A DNA stretch of 64,000 nt, from positions 558,001-622,000 of the forward strand of contig NC_067204.1 in NCBI RefSeq assembly GCF_026262505.1, in the 5' to 3' direction. Below the pieces are notes generated by a model, which saw only the letters and a program-made list of their open reading frames with translations, was not told the DNA's origin and searched no databases. This document shows, in pieces, positions 58,005 to 64,000 of the stretch; position 1 is the first letter of the stretch, and every line of letters begins with the position of its first letter. The position numbers and the translations under genes were made by a program. Source of the DNA: Trichomonas vaginalis G3. Taxonomy: Eukaryota; Parabasalia; Trichomonadida; Trichomonadidae.

Positions 58005-61000
58005 TCATAATTGTTTCGTACCAAGCTTTACTTTCTTCCTGACTGAGTTTTTAACTCTTCTTTTTCCTTCATTGCCACTACTTTCACTAGATGAAGTTAC
58101 TTCTTCACTACTTTCACTTTGTTCTACTCTTCTTCTTTGGTGTCGCTTTTGGTAACTTGCCCTCTGCTTCAAGTTGTTGCATCTTTGCATCATGTTCACC
58201 TAGTATGTTGTAAATTTCCCATGTCCTTTTTGCCTTTGGGCTCTGGTCGCCCATCTCAGGTAACCTATATCCTAGAAAGAGTTTGTCATAGTTTGTATTT
58301 GAGTCTTCGCGTATTGTTTGCATGACTCTTTCCTGAGTTTCCGGTTCAAGCTCTTCAAACAGAGCTTGTCCATATGGAATAAGCTCGTTTCCAAATATAT
58401 GTTTTTGTAGCCATTCTGGTTTTCTTTCCATGTTACCAATAATATCTTTTGTGAATGGGAAAGCTTTTACCCAATGTTTCAGTCTTGCGTCATTTATTTC
58501 TGTAGTTGGTTTTATTTTGTCAAGGAACATGTTTTCAATACTAACATTTCATTTGGTACTGTCCATTTGAGTTTTCTTAAATATTCATCCCTTCTCGGTT
58601 CATTGTCTGCAAAGTAAGTTTTTATGACATTTTGCAAACTTTCGTTTGCAAGGTCATGTACAATAGGTTCTCTTCCTTCTCTCTCCCTAACTTTCTTTCT
58701 AAACTCTTCACCAAATATACCATCTCTATGGTTCTGTGTAGTTCTTTGAGATAAATGTTTTAGAACGTCAGGTGTTATATTTCCATCAGCCATGTTCATT
58801 TCATACTGGTCCAAAATATCTGCATCTTTCATATCTTTCAACGGCATTAAAGCCGCGCTGAAAATACCAGCTATATCTGGTTCACCATTCACTTCCATTG
58901 CGTCTACAACTTCTTGGAATTGAGGTTGTAAGTTTATGAACCACCTATCCGGATTAGCTTTATGACCCCATCTCATTGTAGTTCCATAGTCTGCAGAAAC
59001 AAAAGTAGGTTTGTTTCCATATTTGTTAGGTTCTGAATGAACTTTAAACAATGTTTCATTTCTATATGTTTTGTTGAAATTTAACCTTTTATTTTCACCG
59101 AGTTCAGCCGAAGATTGAACGTTATATGGTCGTAAGTAAAAAGGGTTATTGTATTTGCGTACATTTTCTTTCAGTTCTTCCATTCTTTGCTGAATATTTT
59201 CATCTGATGTTGGAGTCTTTTGTATGTCGGCGAACATTTTTCGATATTCTTCTACTTTGTCAGCCGAATTTTTCTTAGACTCTTGGAAAGATTCCATATT
59301 CTCCTCATACTCTTGTTGAGGGTCAAGATTTTTCGGCTGTTCCAAATCTTCATCTAGTTCTGTGAAGTTAGTTTCCAAAGGAGGGACTTGTTCGTTTCCT
59401 TCAGGCTCTTCTAGCTGTTGTTGCTGAACTATTTCTTCCATGTCTGGTTGTATCTGAACTTCTTCCTGTGGAGTTTCTTGTACCTCATCTGGTGGCATTT
59501 CATATATTCCGAGACCGTTTTTAACAAGTTCCCTATTTAAGTCATCCGCATTCATAACCCTTTCTTCTTTCGTTCCGTCTCTATTTTTACGCGTTTCATG
59601 AAGAGGAGTTGAATCATCATTTATCTCTGACATCAAATATCTCGGAGTAAATTCAGTCATGTCATTTGGATGATATGCTATTAAATCATATCCCTTAGCG
59701 AGCTTGTATTTTCCAGGTTTGAGATTATATCCAATTTGGTGCTGAGCCATAAAGCTAAATAGGTTCGGGTCAGTATTTCCTTCCTTGAACTTTCTAATAG
59801 CTTCTTTATATCTGTCACTAAAGTCAAGAGTATCTGGGTAATCATATTCTTCCTTAAGCATTTTTAAGAATTCTTGGTTTCCTTGTTCTCTACTTCTTTT
59901 ATGTCCTTGCTCTGTTTGTGCTGGTTGTTGTGCTGGTTGTGGAGGTGGTTGTTGTGCTGGTTGTGGAGGTAGTTGTTGTGCTGGATTTTGAACTGTTGGT
60001 TGTTGTGTTGGTTTTGGTGCATGCTTGTGTCTGTGTCCATGTGACGATGTAAATGTTTTAGGTAGTCCTGGTGCAGGTGCTTCTCTTGGAGGGTTTGGTG
60101 GTATATAAGTTCCACCAGCTGGCACATATGTTCCATCTGCAGCATAATGTCCTACCTGACTTTTCGTTTTTAAGAAAGCATTTACTAGGTCTGTTTTGGT
60201 CTGTTGTAACTCTTTTTCTTGACTTTCCACAACAGTTGCTCTAACGGCGTCATAGGCACTTTGAACTGCCTGTCTAGTTGCTGCATCTGTTATTTTCGTC
60301 ATATTTTGTGCTACTTCTTTTAACTCTTTGTCGAAACCTTCAGACTTCAGTTTCTTTCCAGATGAGAAATCGTTCACTAGTTTCACCTTACTATGAAGAG
60401 CTTCGAAGGCATTCTTAAAGTCGGCATTCATTAAAGCTTCATTTGAACTGTCTTCATCCGCTTGTATTTTTGTCCTTATTGACCCTATAAGTTGGGCTGC
60501 TTTAGCGTTGGCTTGGGCATCTAACCAGTCATTATTAGCTTTTATATATTCTGCGCTTTTCATTGCCTTTTGCATGGCTGCGTCGTTATTTTTACTTTCT
60601 TGTGCTAAGTTTTCATACTGTACGGTTTGGTTTTGCAACTGTAAAAGTTTTTCTGCCTTTACATTTGCTTCAACTTCTTTTTTATACTCATCGCTATCCA
60701 TATATGTCTTCAGGGCTTTTTGTTTTATCTCTTCATCTTTCAGTACTTTATATTGAGTAGTATGGTTTTTCAAATTTATAACATCTTGTTCCATTTTTGC
60801 TACTTCTGCTGCTTTTTCTGACACTTTTTTCGCATATTCCTCTGTACTTAGTTCTTTCAGTTGTTCTTCTTTCTTCTTTTTCTCTACGTTTAACTCATTG
60901 ATTTCTTTGTGTGTCTGTCATATTCTAGTTTCTTTTCGTTTTCACTTATTTGTTTCTGTATGTCTATGTTTGACTTTTTGACATCTGTTATTTGATTTTT

Positions 61001-61274
61001 GAGTGAACTCAAATTCATTTGACTTTGAGGGTTATAAGCTGTTCCGTCTGCAGCTCCACCATAGCCTGCATTTTCGCTAAAAGTGCCGCTCTTAAACCTC
61101 CACTCTGTGCACCAATAACTCGGTTTAAAAGCATAGGGTTGCTTGACATTTGTTGCAACATAGTGGGGTCATTCATCATTTTTGTTGCAACTGTTGTTGT
61201 GGTGTCAGTTTTACTATTGGATGTTTCAATGCTCTCTTCCTCTTACGTATATTCTTACGTAGCTTACGTGGCAT
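58005..61274 (-). pseudogene. Large Gln-rich coiled-coil protein, fossil part
   Basis: The last gene before the right end. It starts MPRKLRKNIRKRKRALKHP, a strongly basic nuclear-localisation-like start. One stretch (58512-60824) is open for 770 codons: an N-terminal coiled coil, a Pro/Gln tract with repeated QPAQQPPPQP, then an apparently globular C-terminal part (RWGHKANPDRWFINLQPQFQ). A Ser/Glu and basic end follows near 58005-58200. The size suggests a structural or tegument-like protein. Function unknown. Broken. Confidence 0.5.
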
Positions 61275-61405
61275 TTTAAGTGAAGTAAAAAACGGTTTTT
61301 GTAGTTTAAAACATGCGGCTGTCACTTTTTTGTTTGCATATCTCTTATATAGTGAAAAACGGTTTTGTCACTTTTAAAAAACGGAGTTGTCTGTCACTTT
61401 TTAAA

Positions 61406-61524
61406 AACGGTTTTGGTTTTTATCACCGGCTGGTCGGCTGGGGTTCGGTCCTCCTCTTGGGTCTTGGGCAAAATTCTTAGGGCTAGAAGGGGCGCAGCCC
61501 CTGGAAGCCCCTCATACCTGACCT
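61406..61524 (-). repeat. Right terminal inverted repeat of the Maverick-like element
   Basis: Reverse complement of the left end. Just inside both ends, several copies of TGTCACTTTT recur as subterminal repeats. Confidence 0.95.
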
Positions 61525-61529
61525 TATTC
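61525..61529. repeat. Target-site duplication TATTC, right copy
   Basis: Exact match of 37911-37915, directly after the right end. Confidence 0.85.
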
Positions 61530-61829
61530 TTTTAGCTACTTGTAAAATAATCTAATTTTATATCATCATTTTACCGGATTATTCTTCAGTACATCGATTG
61601 TGTATCTAAAATAATATCATTATCCTTATTCTGTTTTTTCCAAAATTCTTTTAAATATCTTTTTTGGTTAGATTACTTTATACTTTTTACTTTTATTTTA
61701 TAATTTCAAAAAAAAATTTGGTGATTGTTCTATTCTGTTACAATGTGCATTATCATATTCTAATGAATTATTCATTACATACATTTAAAAAAACTTGTTA
61801 AAAATGAAATTAAAAAATTATGTTTATTA
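61530..61829. other. Downstream region of the DDE transposase gene
   Basis: AT-rich, no gene. It belongs to the small transposon and was separated from its left end by the Maverick-like insertion. Confidence 0.5.
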
Positions 61830-62825
61830 TTACGCTGTGAATGTGTCAACAGCGGTCATGCCTGTATCTCTATCCCATATTTGCCACAACCTTTCTGTAT
61901 CTGCATTTGTGTATTTCGGTTTCAGCTGATACATTTGATTTGGCGTGTAATTTGTTCCAGTTAATGGATTAATTGGGAGATCTTCATGCAGTGTGTTATT
62001 ATTGTACTCCCAAATAAAGGCAGGAATAGCCTGAATGCTTTGGCAGCGCTCCAATGTCGGCCAGAATCTCTCAATCTTCCCATTTTGGTAGGGAGAATGA
62101 GAGTCTGTATGCCGCCATTGGACGCCCCAAAGATCAAGTAGATCTTGAAAGGCGCCCCTATTTTCTGAACCGTTGTCGGTCCAGAAACAATAAGGGGCGC
62201 CAAATTCAATGAAGGCGGAAGCCGCAACGTTCGCTGTCGTCGCTGCCAGCATATCTGGTATTTGTATACACGCTAGGACTTTGCGGCTAAAATCGTCGAT
62301 TATGCCATAAATATACTGGCCACGAACACCCCTAAAATAATGAACATCTGCGTGCCAGATAAGATTGGGTGAAAGCGCCCAATATCTTACTGCTGTTTCT
62401 GGCCCGGCATGCTCTAATCGCGTCTTGGTGAAATGATTTTCTTTGAAGTATCTGCGTACTTCTCTATAAGATACATCAATTTGTTGTAATTTCAAACGTT
62501 TCCATTGTTTTGTTTGACCACAGGGAAAGGCCCAGTGGTCATGTATCACAGCAAGAGCTTTGATTTGGTCGTAGGGATTGACCCTACGACCTTTCTTGCC
62601 TTTAGGCAATGGGATATTCTGTAAGCTAAATTGATTTTGTAAAAAAGATTTTGAAACATCTAAATATTTTAAATCATTTGATTGGAGGGTTGGGGCGATG
62701 GGAACATGGGTGCAAGCTTCTTCCCATGTCATTTTACCTTCTTCAATCTGATTGGAAATACCAATTAGGTAAATTCGATCGACATACCCTTTGTAAGGAT
62801 TCATTCTAATGAAGTACGTTAACAA
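61830..62825 (-). CDS. DDE transposase of the rve (integrase catalytic core) superfamily
   Basis: A 331-residue protein. The N-terminal 150 residues contain helix-turn-helix-like segments (for example SYREVRRYFKENHFTKTRL). The catalytic core runs from about 150 to 270, with D160 in IWHADVHYF, D217 in FWTDNGSEN and E252 in SPYQNGKIERFW. The D-to-E spacing is the D,D-35-E typical of integrases and IS3/IS481-type transposases. The frame is intact, and the core residues suggest activity. It lies outside the inverted repeats of the Maverick-like element and inside 33-bp ends of its own, so it belongs to a separate small transposon. Confidence 0.8.
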   Translation of the reverse strand: MLTYFIRMNPYKGYVDRIYLIGISNQIEEGKMTWEEACTHVPIAPTLQSNDLKYLDVSKSFLQNQFSLQNIPLPKGKKGRRVNPYDQIKALAVIHDHWAFPCGQTKQWKRLKLQQIDVSYREVRRYFKENHFTKTRLEHAGPETAVRYWALSPNLIWHADVHYFRGVRGQYIYGIIDDFSRKVLACIQIPDMLAATTANVAASAFIEFGAPYCFWTDNGSENRGAFQDLLDLWGVQWRHTDSHSPYQNGKIERFWPTLERCQSIQAIPAFIWEYNNNTLHEDLPINPLTGTNYTPNQMYQLKPKYTNADTERLWQIWDRDTGMTAVDTFTA

Positions 62826-63225
62826 TCAAAATATTCTATAAGTGTCTAGTATGGAATTCAAAAGAATAAAGAAAATGGTAACGTAAATAAACGTATTATG
62901 AAATAATTTATAATTAAAATGAAAAAAAGAAAAAATAATAAGTAAAGTGACTGGAAATGAAAATGAAAATCAGTGTACAGTTTTATTTTTTTCTCGCTGT
63001 GAAACGTATTCGGTGAGTGGGGGACAAACTCGCCCATTGTCACTTTTCATTAACCTTAAACTTGTAATTTTCATTATTTTTAATTAACCTTATTTCTTTC
63101 CCAATTCCTGATTTATTTTATTCACTTACTATTAAAAGTCACATTTTAATAAAATATAATAATTTATTTATAGCATTTTTTACTATACTGTAATAAAAAA
63201 TTAATTATAATAAATTAAATGTTTA

Positions 63226-63633
63226 TTAAATCAAATGTTTTCTTTGCAATAATATTTTTAATGTTGAGTAAACAATGTTGGGATCAAGTGTATCATTTTT
63301 CAGACCTTTCTGAACAGCTTCAAGCATACTGATGCATTCGACTTTTTTAAATTGTGTCATTTCTTCGAAATCTCTTGTGACTTTTTTGATAACTTTAACA
63401 CTTCTCTCTGAATCCAGACCTTTAATTTGCAACTTAATCAGGAATGAAGGAACAACACTGGAATATAACTCGATGACAAGTTCATCGAGTCGAAGATTTG
63501 GTTGTACACCACTTGTATGTGCCGGATACCATTGTGTCAAATTTTTTCTGAAATTAACTTTAAAAGTACTAAGTAAGATCATGAGATATAGCAATATATG
63601 TTTAAACCAACTTATATTTTGGTTGTACACCAC
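63226..63633 (-). CDS. 3' end of an unrecognised gene, 5' part replaced by tandem repeats
   Basis: Read on the minus strand, the last 100 or so residues look like ordinary helical protein (LRLDELVIELYSSVVPSFL, then LQIKGLDSERSVKVIKKVT) and end in KILLQRKHLI. The upstream part runs into the 121-bp repeats from 63500 on, which restart the segment YPAHTSGVQPN in each unit. As 121 is not a multiple of three, the frame cannot run through the array. No ATG or initiator is present. Either a truncated gene or the last exon-like remnant of one that starts beyond the window. Confidence 0.4.
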   Translation of the reverse strand: MVYNQNISWFKHILLYLMILLSTFKVNFRKNLTQWYPAHTSGVQPNLRLDELVIELYSSVVPSFLIKLQIKGLDSERSVKVIKKVTRDFEEMTQFKKVECISMLEAVQKGLKNDTLDPNIVYSTLKILLQRKHLI

Positions 63634-64000
63634 TTGTATGTGCCGGATACCATTGTGTCAAATTTTTTCTGAAATTAACTTTAAAAGTACTAAGTAAGAT
63701 CATGAGATATAGCAATATATGTTTAAACCAACTTATATTTTGGTTGTACACCACTTGTATGTGCCGGATACCATTGTGTCAAATTTTTTCTGAAATTAAC
63801 TTTAAAAGTACTAAGTAAGATCATGAGATATAGCAATATATGTTTAAACCAACTTATATTTTGGTTGTACACCACTTGTATGTGCCGGATACCATTGTGT
63901 CAAATTTTTTCTGAAATTAACTTTAAAAGTACTAAGTAAGATCATGAGATATAGCAATATATGTTTAAACCAACTTATATTTTGGTTGTACACCACTTGT
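63500..64000. repeat. Tandem array, 121-bp unit, at least four copies, cut by the window end
   Basis: GGTTGTACACCACTTGTATG recurs at 63500, 63621, 63742, 63863 and 63984, exactly 121 bp apart, with no visible differences. The unit is unrelated in sequence to the 121-bp array at 37321. The array continues past the window. Confidence 0.95.

Larger units (their letters stand above)
37916..61524. mobile_element. Maverick/Polinton-like element, fossil, 23.6 kb
   Basis: Bounded by terminal inverted repeats starting AGGTCAGGTATGAGGGGC and flanked by an exact 5-bp direct repeat TATTC. It carries the family hallmarks: rve integrase, A32/FtsK-like packaging ATPase and double-jelly-roll major capsid candidate. 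It also has an SF3 helicase/primase remnant, an adenine methyltransferase, a tail-fibre-like protein and two KilA-N proteins. No DNA polymerase B or capsid protease is seen. Many genes are broken (about fifteen breaks in all), so it is not a whole virus. Identical outer 94 bp of the two ends and an intact target duplication suggest a fairly recent insertion. Several genes end in the host-type TAAA signal. Confidence 0.9.
37731..63013. mobile_element. Small DDE transposon split by the Maverick-like element
   Basis: A 33-bp sequence beginning CCGAATACGTTTCACAGCGA at 37731-37763 is found in perfect inverted form at 62981-63013. TGA flanks it on both sides (37728-37730 and 63014-63016), compatible with a 3-bp target duplication. 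Between the ends lie an rve-type transposase gene (61830-62825) and the whole 23.6-kb Maverick-like insertion. Without the insertion the element would be about 1.67 kb, a normal size. The exact left end is uncertain because the array offers four copies of it, and similar sequence (GACATGGGGGAGTTGTC and GACAATGGGCGAGTTTGTC) lies further out on both sides. Confidence 0.55.

Noticed and set aside
61830-62825. Integrase of the Maverick-like element
   Set aside because: It lies outside the terminal repeats and target duplication and is flanked by its own 33-bp inverted ends; the element has another integrase at 42006-42964.
63500-64000. CRISPR-like array
   Set aside because: The units are contiguous 121-bp copies with no unique spacers. 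The same holds for the array at 37321.

Overview
The window looks like a trichomonad (parabasalid) nuclear contig, most likely Trichomonas vaginalis or a close relative. The genes are intronless and separated by very AT-rich DNA. Several start codons lie 8-20 nt downstream of a TCAYTT/TCATTT-type initiator, and many stop codons overlap the UAAA poly(A) signal known from trichomonads. The gene content also fits: Myb-like factors, a Pmp-like beta-helix surface protein, a cathepsin L-like protease relic, a very long coiled-coil protein and a Maverick/Polinton.

Layout. 1-10497: tandem array of a 2.13-kb unit carrying a single-pass surface protein gene (two intact copies, three broken) and a conserved open frame with no start. 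11.2-23.5 kb: ordinary host genes, namely a C2-domain protein, a small coiled-coil protein, a Pmp-like protein, two Myb proteins and chaperonin CCT-eta. Two short non-autonomous DNA-transposon-like elements lie near 15.4 and 24.1 kb. 24.9-33.5 kb: one 2,861-residue coiled-coil gene. 34.3-36.2 kb: a third Myb gene, a truncated cysteine protease pseudogene and a tRNA with anticodon GAC.

37.3-63.0 kb is a nest of mobile DNA. A small DDE (rve-type) transposon with 33-bp inverted ends appears split by a 23.6-kb Maverick/Polinton-like element (37916-61524; about 118-bp terminal inverted repeats; 5-bp target duplication TATTC). The Maverick-like element carries an integrase, packaging ATPase, double-jelly-roll major capsid candidate, SF3 helicase/primase remnant, adenine methyltransferase, phage-tail-fibre-like protein and two KilA-N proteins, one with a GIY-YIG-like domain. 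I see no protein-primed DNA polymerase B and no capsid protease. Many of its genes are broken (about fifteen breaks), so it is a fossil, though its ends look young.

The most unusual signal is inside this element. The 46.3-50.0 kb stretch is packed with modules built on AGATCT-centred dyads whose arms switch together between TTAG/CTAA and TGAG/CTCA. It also holds five GACGAAGTG/CACTTCGTC hairpins, a start-codon-bearing minisatellite and orphan copies of a promoter that also precedes three real genes. Elsewhere the element uses divergent gene pairs whose start codons are only 17-36 bp apart. 63.2-64.0 kb: the 3' end of an unrecognised gene runs into a second 121-bp tandem array reaching the window edge.
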